Assembly (NCBI RefSeq): GCF_017916325.1
Contig: NC_090170.1
Span: 355,001 to 419,000 of the forward strand
DNA: 64,000 nt
Direction: 5' to 3'
From: Leishmania martiniquensis
Lineage: Eukaryota > Euglenozoa > Kinetoplastea > Trypanosomatida > Trypanosomatidae
Both the position numbers and the translations under genes were made by a program. This document shows, in pieces, positions 18,101-28,077 of the stretch; position 1 is the stretch's first letter, and each line of letters opens with the position of its first letter. The notes under the pieces were generated by a model. The model did no database searches and was not told the origin of the DNA. It worked only from the letters and a program-made list of their open reading frames with translations.

Positions 18101-21073
18101 CAGATGGTGGTGCCAGCACCACCGCAAAGGGGTTCGACCTCTTTCCTGGTGATGACACCCCAAGCAGTGGCAACTTCGTCCAGTGCTGTCGCGTCATCCG
18201 GTGCAGGCCCGAATGCGGAAGGACTGTACTGGTGGCAGTTGACGCCTGAGGCTCGTCAACGTCAGCTTCGCCGCATGCAGCAGCAGCAACTGGGAGCATC
18301 CAGCGGCGTATTCGCTACACGAGTGGTACCGTCTTTGCAGGACAGGGACGAGTTGGCAGATGAAGCAGCACTTCGGGAGTGGGATGAGCTGGAGGACTCT
18401 TCCTTCAGATCCTCAAGCATTGCCATTGACGAGGAGGGCACAGACGAAAGCCTGGAAGGCGAGAGCGAGGAAGGTTACGGCGATCGGAATGGCGCGTCCT
18501 TTGCCTTTGACGGCACCGATAAGAGGAGTGAGCTCAGCACCGACGACGACGATGACGAAAGCGAAGGTAGCACCGATAGCGGTGATCATCGTCGTCGCCG
18601 CCGTCGCAGCCGAAAGCTGTGGCGGGCTCAGAGTAGGTCCGCAAGGCAGGCGATCCCCGGCGACAGCACGACGACGACGGCGCGTCGCCAGCGCTCGCAC
18701 TCCCGTATTGCCAGCGGTGAAACAGGCACGTGTTCGTCTGCCTCCACCTCGAGTCACACTCACACTGCACCCCCCTCACCAGCCGATGGTGAAAGTGTCG
18801 CATCCGAGTACGGCATTGGCAATAAGAAGTGGCGGGCGTGCGTAAGCGCGCGCGGTGCCGCATCGTCGCTACAGCAGCGGTGCATGTCCAGCGGCGTCAC
18901 CGGCAAGCGTAGCAGGGCCGGTCGCAGTGGCACTGGTAGCGCTAGATCTAACGGTGGAGTCGACAGGTACGATACCGATGAAAGCGCGGCAGTCACCTCT
19001 GCGTTCAGTGAGTTTGACGAAGAACTCATCGCAGGAAGCGCCGGTAGCAGCTGCAGGACGGTGCTGCCTCACCCACGCCGCACTCGTCATCCCAACTGTT
19101 CTCCCGGCATCTCGGTAGCGGCGCCAGCGTTATCCTCCTCCAGAGCAGCGATTCGTGCAGAGCGGCGTGTAGCCAAGGCCTTGGCGAAACGGTACGAAGG
19201 CATTGAAGAGGCGATGGTGATTACACGCTCCAAGAGCGTGCTCATCCACACGCTGGAGCGGCAAACCCATGCGCACCTGCCGCGCCTCCTCGCGGCAGCA
19301 GCGCTGCGACAGCGTTGGTTAATGATGAGCACACGGCCCGCTGGTGCCGCCGCAGCAGCTAACCTCCACGCCGACCCTTCTCTCATGTCTCCTACCGTGG
19401 CGCCGCATCGCGATACCCCAGAGTTCCCCGGGGCGGCATCGGTAACGGCAACGCGTGCCATGATTCTGATCGGGGCCGGCAGCAGCGGCTTCAACGGCGG
19501 TGGTCTGTCGCCGGCGTTACAGGCTGCAGCCCCACTCACAGCTTCACCGGTATCACACCTCCCCTCTTCTCTCGATAATCCCTTCGCCGCTATCACCGCT
19601 GCAACAGTGGCGGTGCCTGCGTCGCCAGTACACCAGCTCGCCCGCATCACCAGCTCTAACGCCCTGATTAGCGCTAGCGGTGAACTCAGCGGCCGCGTGA
19701 GCGGCACGGTACCCTTCCACGATGGCTCGCCTTTCTCTAGTTCGGCCATGAGCACCGCTAGCTCAGCGGGCGACGGCAGCAGTACTAGAACCGAAGCCCA
19801 CACGCTCCTACGGAGCCTTTCGGAGCATCATCACGCGGCCGCCGCAGCAGGCGGTGGCAGCGGTTTCAGTGGAGCTGCGCTCTCTAGCGCTGGTGGTGTA
19901 CTGGTGCACTCGACGAACGACGAGGTTGTCGACGAGGATATCGAAGAAGAGCAACTCGCCCCCGTTTCATGGAAGTTCGCCTTCTTCATGTCCCGCCGAG
20001 AGGCGCAGCGGGCAAACATCACCCTGCAGGATCTTCTCGAAGGAATGTGGGTGGCGTGCTTCCGCAGCAGTGGCCGCACCCACCCAATTCGCTTCGTCCG
20101 ACAGCATCAGGTCTTTGTATACCCTCCGCTTCCCACAGAAGAAGAAGAGCAGCAGCTGCAACAGAGCGGTCTGGACTGGAGCGAGGGGGGTGACGTCACC
20201 ACCATGACGGCTGCGGCCAGCGCGAACTGGACAGCGCCGCCGTTGCCCTTTCACATTCTGCAAGGCGGTGCGCAGTTGGTGGTGCACCAGTTTCTGCCCA
20301 TGAAGGTACTGCGAAGGAACGCTGCAGCGCCGGCGACTGCTGCTGTTGGTGGCATGCCAACTTCTTCGGCCAGCGCTCCAACTGCGGAAGCCGTGACCCC
20401 GGCAATGATGGCGGAAAGGCGCTTTGCTGCAGAACCCCATGCGACCTTGCGCAAGCTTCGGCTGCGCATGCTTTCATACAGCGCCAATGACGCCGTCGTG
20501 TTCAAGGAGATGACGCACGGTAGCGCCCCGGGCAGCCTTACTGCAGGCGGCTGTGCTGTCCACGGCGGGCCCAATGGTGATGCTGTAAGAGAATTCGGCA
20601 GTCGAGACTGCGCCTGTGCTGACTCATGCAAAGCCGCTGCTGTCGCTTCCACCGCCAAGGCGAACGATGCGCGTCGCGCCATCGTGCAGCGACTGGGGGC
20701 TTCTGCTGCCTACATAAATGAGGTTCTTGGCCAACCCCCTGTTGCCCCAGGAGCAGAGCACGCTAGTAAAGGCGAAGGACTCACAGCGCGCCGCGGATGC
20801 AGCGTCGCCGCTTGCCCAGGTAGAAAGCAACGAGTCTTCTACGGCCCACCGACACAGCGCGAGTACGAGGCCCAGCAACGGCGCGAGGCGTGCTTTGAAC
20901 CGGGCGGAGCTGGCGATGTGTTGAATGATTGGGGCTGGACGATCGCAAGCCAGCATGTGAAGATCTTTTCTTTGGACGTCACGGCTCCCTTGTATGTGGA
21001 GCAACTGCACCGGATTGCTGGCGTGGAAGTCATCGGCCGCCGTTGCGGCGGGGTACACGAGACGGGCATTTAG
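15161..21073 (+). CDS. Very large F-box protein
   Basis: 1970 residues from the ATG at 15161 (an upstream in-frame GTG is not used). An F-box is visible at about residues 325-370: LPRDVYLHICGFLSEVDCCTLL, then a conserved spacing to IVWRHMC. F-box proteins bring substrates to SCF ubiquitin ligases through SKP1. Most of the rest (about 1-300 and 450-1580) is low complexity: Ser/Thr/Ala-rich, Arg/His-rich clusters and acidic patches, with Gln runs. A more ordered C-terminal part follows: SWKFAFFMSRREAQ near 1603, continuing into an aromatic-rich segment, and DWGWTIASQHVKIFSLD near 1922-1940, which resembles the tryptophan-rich C-terminal region of some other F-box proteins. The substrate is unknown. 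The single open frame across almost 6 kb supports one gene. Confidence 0.85.
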   Translation: MRSRACFRSQATPHAQRRSSSSPAFTSKTAAHAFSQKKSLQEHSAPHQPSSPHATPLLSPPAAASYPSQEAKTHAATLTGSNAGGVPTSVTASSLTLLATDDPKAKDGMRRPPLWRPSSPSAEFSSFASGATPQQRPLAWQQSTGDRCAPPARLHIARDQALSRGTRSVAYASSSSSCASSSPTVSDTQSTTWRACGSTGREVARWARRSLQWKSHRNRHRVAITAAAAAHTSASSTTTKSSKASRLSSKQQWARYRVALRGVRGDRGNSSPSSVASRGGTKSAIDSSDSRPSRRRGPSQMSEDGAFLSSPSFTSVEPICVLTDVLPRDVYLHICGFLSEVDCCTLLEVNLRMHAAITSADSIVWRHMCMRTWMYKQGFQAFIQRARALEVLARQEELEVQALQQHMLLLREQGTIFGESDVSATCDCATVLMRRRQHARAQWMAAAAATAANVATPTPYRTRSTNTVSSATTSASSTTQTGGSSETKSGRCLHRQSRRSRHRHRGTRRSTTATTSTSRRSGNMCATAEKRPTHAAQQVERPQQRPDSRSGVTTATSKASRRRRNPTGGFCGDEGASESLSRSCSSQAWSSSGSSTAGATHSRAQTYPPTHHRFGDSEDRLYSRGAGADEEGCSAACRPPLLSSPSSSHTHALTEPRERGSGSSSSVLRSANASDGEEEEVDEPLRTNSCEKIDKRERRVCIYLPEVEAEVDDQDGDVNLTDTSVVAVRSEGGSRHRWRGGRSLCDSQLAPAEYHGHNHWHDALSRQQQQQHQCLSPPGSGLRRSRRERRRKPARQRRRKHSRSRGPRSTGGGGGRHRSQRHRGHSRHRPSHQRHHSPKATKSSRRRRRRQRNAATAGATRPRLGNGSTSANTSSQSAATAAVCGKSNTYFYQTATYAAIKSTTPVLAAQHVAPSVVPFKLASGPVPSASAAEAFTSQSLSKTQQHSLKPRGGEVHMCEASVDGAFAQAATSLNMDVYRAQMVVPAPPQRGSTSFLVMTPQAVATSSSAVASSGAGPNAEGLYWWQLTPEARQRQLRRMQQQQLGASSGVFATRVVPSLQDRDELADEAALREWDELEDSSFRSSSIAIDEEGTDESLEGESEEGYGDRNGASFAFDGTDKRSELSTDDDDDESEGSTDSGDHRRRRRRSRKLWRAQSRSARQAIPGDSTTTTARRQRSHSRIASGETGTCSSASTSSHTHTAPPSPADGESVASEYGIGNKKWRACVSARGAASSLQQRCMSSGVTGKRSRAGRSGTGSARSNGGVDRYDTDESAAVTSAFSEFDEELIAGSAGSSCRTVLPHPRRTRHPNCSPGISVAAPALSSSRAAIRAERRVAKALAKRYEGIEEAMVITRSKSVLIHTLERQTHAHLPRLLAAAALRQRWLMMSTRPAGAAAAANLHADPSLMSPTVAPHRDTPEFPGAASVTATRAMILIGAGSSGFNGGGLSPALQAAAPLTASPVSHLPSSLDNPFAAITAATVAVPASPVHQLARITSSNALISASGELSGRVSGTVPFHDGSPFSSSAMSTASSAGDGSSTRTEAHTLLRSLSEHHHAAAAAGGGSGFSGAALSSAGGVLVHSTNDEVVDEDIEEEQLAPVSWKFAFFMSRREAQRANITLQDLLEGMWVACFRSSGRTHPIRFVRQHQVFVYPPLPTEEEEQQLQQSGLDWSEGGDVTTMTAAASANWTAPPLPFHILQGGAQLVVHQFLPMKVLRRNAAAPATAAVGGMPTSSASAPTAEAVTPAMMAERRFAAEPHATLRKLRLRMLSYSANDAVVFKEMTHGSAPGSLTAGGCAVHGGPNGDAVREFGSRDCACADSCKAAAVASTAKANDARRAIVQRLGASAAYINEVLGQPPVAPGAEHASKGEGLTARRGCSVAACPGRKQRVFYGPPTQREYEAQQRREACFEPGGAGDVLNDWGWTIASQHVKIFSLDVTAPLYVEQLHRIAGVEVIGRRCGGVHETGI

Positions 21074-22839
21074 TCGTGCCAGGTGTGCCGGTCAGTGCTC
21101 TGTGAAGAAAGTGTGCGAAGTATATATAACGTCGTCGGGCAAGGCACGCGGGCATCGGATGGCTGAGAACATTCATTGGAACAGAATGCGAGGCCACCTC
21201 TGTCTCTTGCGCCGGTTGAAGAAGCTCACCCCTCGCGGCCCCCACCCCTCTCTCCCCTCCCTAATGGCTCTCATTTTCCGCTCGCAGGGTCGTTCTTCGT
21301 CCTTTCGGCTGCCGATGCGGGGGTTTGTGAAGGGTGCGTTACGTGAATAGGGCAGGAGGAGAAGGGGACAGGGGGGGATGCCCTTCTGTGCGTTTTTCTT
21401 TGTGACTGCCGCTCTCGTGCGTTGGCGAAAGGCACCACTGTTCTGCTGTTGCGATGCATGCATGAAAACAATGTAAAAAAAGCGGTGGTGGAGGAAAGGT
21501 CAAAAAGGCGGGGAGACACACACACACGCTGGAAATGAGAGTGGAATTCAATTCAGCTGTTACCACCTCGCGAGCTGTCGGTGTCTGGGCGCTCCTGCTG
21601 GCCTCGTTTTCTGGCTGAACTTCAGAGCCCCGAGTGAGTGGCATCCGATCCTTGTACAACGCTTGCGCTCTAGTGCGCATGTAAACATGTACACCCTCCC
21701 ATATCCCCCCTGCCCACCCGCCTCGCTTTGGGTCCTCGCTTCCTCTTCTGCGCTGGCCGGTGGGCCCCTACACATACACACAGACCATTTGCGGCGCTCA
21801 CCTCTCTCCCCACTCCACTATCCCCGTTAGGGTGGGGGGCGAGAAAACAGAACAGAGCAGCTCACAGCAGCCGCTCCCATCCCCCCTCCTCTCTCTCTCC
21901 TACCTCTCCTCCCGCTGCATCGGTCATCGTTCCTCTACTGCCTTACGGAGTGCGTATGCGGCGTTGTTGCATGTTATACTTCGTAGACCTGTGCGCCACT
22001 ACCACCACTGCTACCACCACTCTCTGTTCATTGTCAGCACCTTACCGGCCCATTAGCTACACACCCTTCCCTTTGTGCGCTGGTGCGCCTCACTTTTGTC
22101 GTCCCAGCGGGGCTAATTTTTTTTCGTTTTATCGCCACACTCTCCTCACTGACCGCGCCGGTGCTGCATCCTTTGCTGTACAGGTATCTGCCCACTTTTG
22201 CATCCATACATATATCTTTGCCTTGTACCGCTGCCGCGTTCCGCTTTTCTTTGGAAGGGAGAGGGGTGAGGCCTTTGTCCACCCCCGCGATTTTGTATAT
22301 ATATAGAGAGAGAGGGAGAGGGAAAGCCCATCACCGCTCCTTGCACGTACGTACGTATACAGTCCCTCTGCTCCGGCCTTTACTGCTCGCACTCCGCTCT
22401 GTCTCTCGTGCGCGCCTTCCCTTGTAGCGTTCGGTTACTGTTCTGCTTGTTCGTCACCTCACGCACACCAGAGCTCATTCCTTTTCTCGTATGGGTGTCC
22501 ATGTGAATGCCCTCGGCACGCTCGGACACACACATACGCTTTCGCGCCAGTGCAACTCGATTTGGAACGAAGGTCGGCAGTAGCTGTGACGCACTTCTTC
22601 GCTGACGCGCCACCGTCCCACTACCACCCCCTTCCGCCTCCCTCCCTCTCCTCTCTCGTGCGCTTCCTCACACCTTCGCACCTCACGCTGTCTCGCTTGT
22701 CACTGTCCTCATCGCCTTCTGTCCACCTCGCACATCCTACCAGGCCTTCCTCTTTTTATCGGTGTGTGCCGTGGTGCATCTGCCCCTCCTCCCTGCACCG
22801 ACGGCGAAGAATGCGAAATCATTTAAGACGCCATCCATC
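21074..22839. other. Intergenic, about 1.8 kb
   Basis: The 3'UTR of the F-box gene runs into a C/T-rich leader for the next gene, with a short TA/GA microsatellite at 22296-22320 and a repeated ACGT motif near 22347. Open frames here are compositional. No gene seen. Confidence 0.7.
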
Positions 22840-25800
22840 ATGAACGTCTCGGCGGATGCGGCTGCCCGGTCAGTCGGTCAAGCGAGCTCGGATAGCAGTA
22901 GCAGTTCTCTTCTCTCCATCTGCATAGATAGATACCTGGAGTGGCTCAGCCAGCTTCACGGCACCATCGACGCCGTCAGCGACGATGCCTATACACTCGA
23001 CCGACTTCTTCGCCAAGGGGTGCTTCCGCTCCGTCAGCGTACTGGCGTTGCACCCACTTCAGCGGAAGCGCGATTGCGCGCTGCCGTCTGCGCACTGCTC
23101 ATGGGACACACCGCTAATCAGTCGGGGAGCCCGCAGGCAAACGCGTTGGCGGTATCCAAAGCAGCCGCTAGGAGCCAGCATACGGCAGCGAGTTTCAGCG
23201 GTGCTACTTGGCCACCACCTATGGGACATACCGAGGGCCCTCTCTGCCCGTGTCTCGCTTATGCCGAACAGCAGCAGCGGGAGGCGGAGAGTCGCCTCTC
23301 ACTCAATCGGCGAAGCAGCAAAGATGATGACGACAGCAAGGAGAGTGACATCGGGCATGTGGCCACCATTAGCAGTGCTAGTGAAGACAATAACGAGAGC
23401 AGCAGTGGCGCGGCACCCCTCAGCGCCACCGTCTCTCACTTCCCAGCCAGGCTAAAAAGTGCTATACGCAGCGTTGACAACGCTGGCGGAAGCGGCGCGC
23501 TGGCAGGTGCATCACTCGCACCCACGGCGAGGATCAACTGCAGCGAAGGCAGCTTCAGTTCTCGCCAGGACACTGCCACTATTGGAAGGAAAGTGCGCGC
23601 TGGCTTGCACCTCTCAGACCTGCTGACTCAGACTGTGCTTCTTCTTCCTGTCACTGTATCCACCCCTTCTTTCACCGCCTCGGCCAAGTCCGGCAACGAT
23701 CTGCTGCAGGCGCAGTCCCACAGGGATGCTCAAAGCCGTCAGCACGGTAGCCGCGAATGCAGCGACTTCTCTGCGCCTTCGCCCTATCGGGCTCTTCCCG
23801 TGCCCGTTGGTGTTGACACGCAAGCGGAGCGCACGCTCCACCCCATGCTGGCTCACATCAGGCCCGAAGATCTTCGTCGCTGCGCGCTCTGCAGTGCACA
23901 GGTGCTGGTTGAGAATGTGTGGCATACTCTATATCAGATGAACCTGCTGACGCTGCTGAGTGCCGCCCCTTCCATGGCCGCCCCGCTGCCTCTGCCGCCG
24001 CCCGGTGTCCTGCGCATGCATCCGACAGAGGCCCTCCTGCTACTGTATCAGTGCGCACAAAGGTGTTTTGTGTCAGGAGTCATTATGGCGACGCCGATCG
24101 GCATGCCAGCGTTTTCGATGAAAAGTGGAATCGCCTCAGCCCAGAGAGCTGTGAGTGTGCAGCCGCCCAGCGCGCTGGATGTACTGCGCGGCGGCCACGG
24201 TGATAAGGCGACCGCCGCGAATTTCCCTGCTGAGGCTCAGCAACAAGCCACTGAAGAGCGTATGCTCGCAGAGCTTGCAGATGGCCTGCTTTGTATTGTG
24301 GAGGGCATCACTGGCACCGCCGCTTCACAGCTGTGGCCGCACTCGACCACAGCTGCGCCGGCTAAACAGGTTGTGTCCGATAACGTGGGTGACGTGCTGG
24401 GGCTGCGCTTTGCGCTCTTCCACGCTATCTTTGCTCTTCTCACCACCAAGAACAGCGGCCGTGCGGCACTGGTGAAGCTGATCACTGCCTGTGATGAGCT
24501 ACGAGCGTGTGTGCAGCGTCTTACGTCCTGGCACGGCAAGAGTTGCGCATCGGCCGAGTCCTCGCAGCGCTCCTTCTCGCTGGCGCAGAGGGGCGAGGAC
24601 GGCGCGCGCCGCCCTGGAAGCGATGGACCGGGAATGTCAAGCGACAGGGAGGCTGCTGATGCGGCAGCCGCGGAGAAGTTGATGCCATCCACCCCCCTCG
24701 ACATCAACCCTCTCAGCGCGGCTCACGAATCGCTCATCCGAGCATTCGAGGCGCTCGACGTCACGCACAACACTACCGGCGGCGCTGACGAATTACTCTG
24801 CGGAGAAGCCATCGCTGTTGTGATGGATGATTTGCGCGCGCTCTGCTGCGTCGCGGCCCTCCTGGGGTGCTTCGCTGAACTGGTGCGCATGCGCGAGATG
24901 TCAGCGAGTGCGGATGCGGGCTCGCCACTGTCGACGTTAGAGCCCGCTTCGCCGTTGTTATCGCCGCCACCACTGTCACTGGATCACCACTGCCTCCTTG
25001 ACAATCATGTCTATCCGTGCCTGCAACGGCTGCAGAGCTCCACCAGAGGCGACTGTAGTGCGCAAGCGCGCCACCTCATCGCCCTGTGGTGGTTGCTGCG
25101 CGCAGAGACAGTGCGACATTGGGTGTGGGCGGCAGAGAACCGGCCGTCCCAGAGGCAGGGCACCAGCGCCCGTGCGAAGACGCAGGAGTCGCACTCGGCG
25201 ACGGGCCCCGCGTTGCAGGTGTTAGGTGTCACCATCACATTGCACGAAGATCAGCAGCATGAGGCGCAGCAGGCTCGAGGGCAGCAGCACCAGCACTGGC
25301 ACCAGTGGCTCAAGGATGCCTCTCGCGCAGCGGTGCGCGCGAGCGACGTAGCAAACGAATTTCTCGGCCTCACACTCATCTCGACCTGGTCCTCCGCCTT
25401 CTCATTGCTCTCGATGACGCCGCCGCCGCCAGTAACGTCCGCCGCATTGATGGCCGCGCCTCTGCGCTGGAGGCTGCCGCCTTCCTCGGCCCCATCCCTG
25501 TCGTCGCATGAGCCCGTCGCCTTTCTCCCTTTGCCGTGGATTCGCCTGTGGCTGCTGTTGTGTCCCCCGCTGTTTCGGATCTCGCCAGCCGAGGTCTTTG
25601 CCCAGCGGGAACGAGTTCAGCAACAGCTGCAGCACGAAAACGAGAGTGCGCCGCAGAGGCTAGGGGGGCCGACCACAGCAAAGAGCGGTGTGGCGCCTGG
25701 TGGGGCGAATAAAGCGGCAGCCGTCACCGCCAAGAAGTCAACGCAGGCATCGCAAGCGTCTCCAAAGCCCACTCGCCGGGGCGGCAGCAGCCCGCAACCC

Positions 25801-26715
25801 AGCACACCCCAGAGCGCCGCCGGTGCTCCTCCTCCGCTGGCGGCATCCGACCCAGGCACAGGCAGCCGCAGCCACGGTGGGGATCTGGCCAACGTCACCG
25901 CCGCGCCAAGCGACGGCCAGGGCAAGGAGGCACAGCTTCAGCGGCGCCTGCAGCTGAGCAAAGAGCCGGTGTGCTTCTGGATTCGATGGTCTCTCCTCTT
26001 CATGCCATCGCCGCTTGTACAGTCGCAGAGAATCGACTCGGATGCGCGAAGCCACCCCTCCTCGACCTTGCTGCTGTCGGCGCTGGAGAGCCTCGTTACA
26101 GGTTTGCGCTGCACCAGGACCGCCTGGATTCAAGGGCCGCAGCGCATCGCAGCGCCGCCGACGGAGCTCATTTGTCTGCTATGGCGCGCCTTTCCTCTCT
26201 ACACCCCTGCAAACCTGATGACGGCATTAAAGGCCCAAACGCAGCTTTTTCTGGGGTGCGGGGCGAATCTGTGCCACGGAGAGGCGGTCGAAACGGATGC
26301 GTCAATGGCCTCGCTGTCAGCGCACGAGACTCTTCGAAGCGTTACCTTTGCCCCCTACTCGTTTGCTGCGGCAGTGGCAGCTCTGCGAGAGTGGGTGGAG
26401 CATTCGAAACAGCTCAGTCCACCACCTCCGCGTGCCACATGCGTGAGTGGTTGCGCGGGCAACGCGGCAACCGTTGCCACGGTGACTGAGTCGGCCCAGC
26501 GAAAGGGAACGCGACGGCGGCCGTTGGTGGCCGGGCATGTCCTCTCGCGGCGCACTACCAGTACGAGCGCCAAGTCCCTCGCCGCCGGCAATGCGGCCGG
26601 GGACGGCGCCTATCGTGAGGTCGACAAAGCTGTGGAGTTTTCCGCTCTGGGAGGCAGCGAGCCCGGGGTGGCGGACTCCGCGGCGACAAGAAGCGCACGA
26701 GTGTCTGTGGCCTGA
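22840..26715 (+). CDS. Hypothetical protein, 1291 residues
   Basis: Open from the ATG at 22840 (the in-frame GTG at 22762 would add 26 residues but is not a usual start). The predicted protein alternates ordered helical segments (LLSICIDRYLEWLSQLHGTI near the start; ALCSAQVLVENVWHTLYQMN; DVLGLRFALFHAIFALLTTK; HLIALWWLLRAETVRHW) with Ser/Ala/Gly- or Gln/His-rich linkers. There is no signal peptide and no recognisable catalytic motif. The hydrophobic patches look like helical-repeat cores rather than clear membrane spans. I do not recognise the family. The length and composition match trypanosomatid-specific hypothetical proteins. Confidence 0.75.
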   Translation: MNVSADAAARSVGQASSDSSSSSLLSICIDRYLEWLSQLHGTIDAVSDDAYTLDRLLRQGVLPLRQRTGVAPTSAEARLRAAVCALLMGHTANQSGSPQANALAVSKAAARSQHTAASFSGATWPPPMGHTEGPLCPCLAYAEQQQREAESRLSLNRRSSKDDDDSKESDIGHVATISSASEDNNESSSGAAPLSATVSHFPARLKSAIRSVDNAGGSGALAGASLAPTARINCSEGSFSSRQDTATIGRKVRAGLHLSDLLTQTVLLLPVTVSTPSFTASAKSGNDLLQAQSHRDAQSRQHGSRECSDFSAPSPYRALPVPVGVDTQAERTLHPMLAHIRPEDLRRCALCSAQVLVENVWHTLYQMNLLTLLSAAPSMAAPLPLPPPGVLRMHPTEALLLLYQCAQRCFVSGVIMATPIGMPAFSMKSGIASAQRAVSVQPPSALDVLRGGHGDKATAANFPAEAQQQATEERMLAELADGLLCIVEGITGTAASQLWPHSTTAAPAKQVVSDNVGDVLGLRFALFHAIFALLTTKNSGRAALVKLITACDELRACVQRLTSWHGKSCASAESSQRSFSLAQRGEDGARRPGSDGPGMSSDREAADAAAAEKLMPSTPLDINPLSAAHESLIRAFEALDVTHNTTGGADELLCGEAIAVVMDDLRALCCVAALLGCFAELVRMREMSASADAGSPLSTLEPASPLLSPPPLSLDHHCLLDNHVYPCLQRLQSSTRGDCSAQARHLIALWWLLRAETVRHWVWAAENRPSQRQGTSARAKTQESHSATGPALQVLGVTITLHEDQQHEAQQARGQQHQHWHQWLKDASRAAVRASDVANEFLGLTLISTWSSAFSLLSMTPPPPVTSAALMAAPLRWRLPPSSAPSLSSHEPVAFLPLPWIRLWLLLCPPLFRISPAEVFAQRERVQQQLQHENESAPQRLGGPTTAKSGVAPGGANKAAAVTAKKSTQASQASPKPTRRGGSSPQPSTPQSAAGAPPPLAASDPGTGSRSHGGDLANVTAAPSDGQGKEAQLQRRLQLSKEPVCFWIRWSLLFMPSPLVQSQRIDSDARSHPSSTLLLSALESLVTGLRCTRTAWIQGPQRIAAPPTELICLLWRAFPLYTPANLMTALKAQTQLFLGCGANLCHGEAVETDASMASLSAHETLRSVTFAPYSFAAAVAALREWVEHSKQLSPPPPRATCVSGCAGNAATVATVTESAQRKGTRRRPLVAGHVLSRRTTSTSAKSLAAGNAAGDGAYREVDKAVEFSALGGSEPGVADSAATRSARVSVA

Positions 26716-28077
26716 AGTCTGTGTGGCCGGGCCGGGACCCCACCTCAGCCGCGCATCATGAGGGGCATTGGATGCTAAAGGCTGACAGATGCCAGCTTCA
26801 CCTCCTCATCGCCTGACTCTCTTTGGGTTGCTCGTACACAGTTGCTTCTGAGGTAATCACCTTGGAACCTTTCTCCGGGAAAGGCCGTGGCGTTGGCAGA
26901 GGGAGGGTAATTTCTTTTTTTTTGCGGTATTCCAGCACTGAGGGGAAGCGACTACCCTGTGCAGATGGTCGGCTTCGGCACGGTACCTTTTTTTTTGGAA
27001 AGCCGCCCCTGCACATGTGCATTCGCGTGGGTGTAAACTTTGCCTCCGTCGCTGTCGGCGGAGTTTCAGTGGCCTATTCCCTCTCTTGTTTTTGTTGGTT
27101 CCCTCTGGCGGCTCCAAGCACATTCATGCAGCGTCCTTCCAGCATTCCTCCCTCCCTCCCTCCCTTCCCCCCCCCTTCCTTCCAAGGACGCTGCGGGTGG
27201 GGGGGACCTCTGCCCCCACGGCATCTCGCAAATGATCCCACTCTTACTCAGTCTCGACACCGTCGCCCCCACCCCCATCTTCCCCGTCCTCGTAGAACTC
27301 GTGTCTCCTGTCGCATCAGCCTTCGACGGCAAGCGAGGCGAATGTAAAAAGGGGGAGGGTGAAGAGGGCTAATGCTTGGGATAACGAGAAGAAGTACGAT
27401 GCATGAACCACAGTATCCCCTCGTCCACCCCAATGGCACGCGTCACGAGCCCCTTATGCTCCTTTCACCAAAGGTTGTTGCTCCGTGCAGCTCGTATCTC
27501 AGACGGTATTGAATCATTCTGAGCATTTGCTTCCCCGCCCCTCTCCACCACCATCGCCACACACAGAATATAGACGCGCGTAACGAAATCGCCCACAAAT
27601 ACGGGAGCTCAATCGGCGACCGAAAAAAAAAGGGATATGTATGGCCCCCTCACTTCTGAGTGGTGTCGAGCCATAGTGACTTGGGATAATAATTAAAAAA
27701 AAACAGCACAGCCCTCGCCGATAGCCTTGTCAGCGCAAGTTATACGGAGAGCGCGAGTGGAGGGGAGGGGTAGGAAATCAGTGTGATTTACCACAAAGAT
27801 GGGAAGCCCTCCAAGCTGGGCAAGTTGGCAACCGTACATCGGATCGCATCATGTTTTCTGTGTCTGCATCTTTCTCTCCCTCCATCCTTGCCGCCGTGCG
27901 TATGGGCGCAGCTCACTTCCGCGACCGCCGTATTGTCGCAGACGCGGCCAACGGGCACACATCGATCAGCACAGAGTACTGAGCAGGAGGGGAAGTGTTT
28001 CCTGCTCTCTTCCGCACCCTTTTCGTTGCTTTCTTTTTCTGTTGGAGCACTCTCTGCGTTTTTCTCTAAAGGTTGTA
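26716..28077. other. Intergenic, about 1.4 kb
   Basis: The 3'UTR of the 1291-residue gene and the leader of the next. Two T-rich runs (26917-26925 and 26988-26996) and a purine-rich stretch near 27340 are visible. No gene seen; the open frame continuing upstream of 28078 is read through the 5'UTR. Confidence 0.65.
28017..28071 (+). promoter_or_regulatory. Trans-splice acceptor region
   Basis: A T-rich tract (ctttctttttctg) is followed by AG at 28046-28047 and a second tract with AG at 28070-28071, 7 bp before the ATG at 28078. This argues that the start is at 28078 rather than at the upstream in-frame ATG at 27799. Confidence 0.6.

Noticed and set aside
21728..22306. 192-codon plus-strand open frame
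   Set aside because: Low-complexity Ser/Pro/Thr translation of pyrimidine-rich leader; no conserved character.
27799..28077. Upstream ATG extending the mitochondrial protein by 93 residues
   Set aside because: Splice tracts with AGs at 28046-28047 and 28070-28071 lie downstream of it, and the ATG at 28078 gives a typical presequence.
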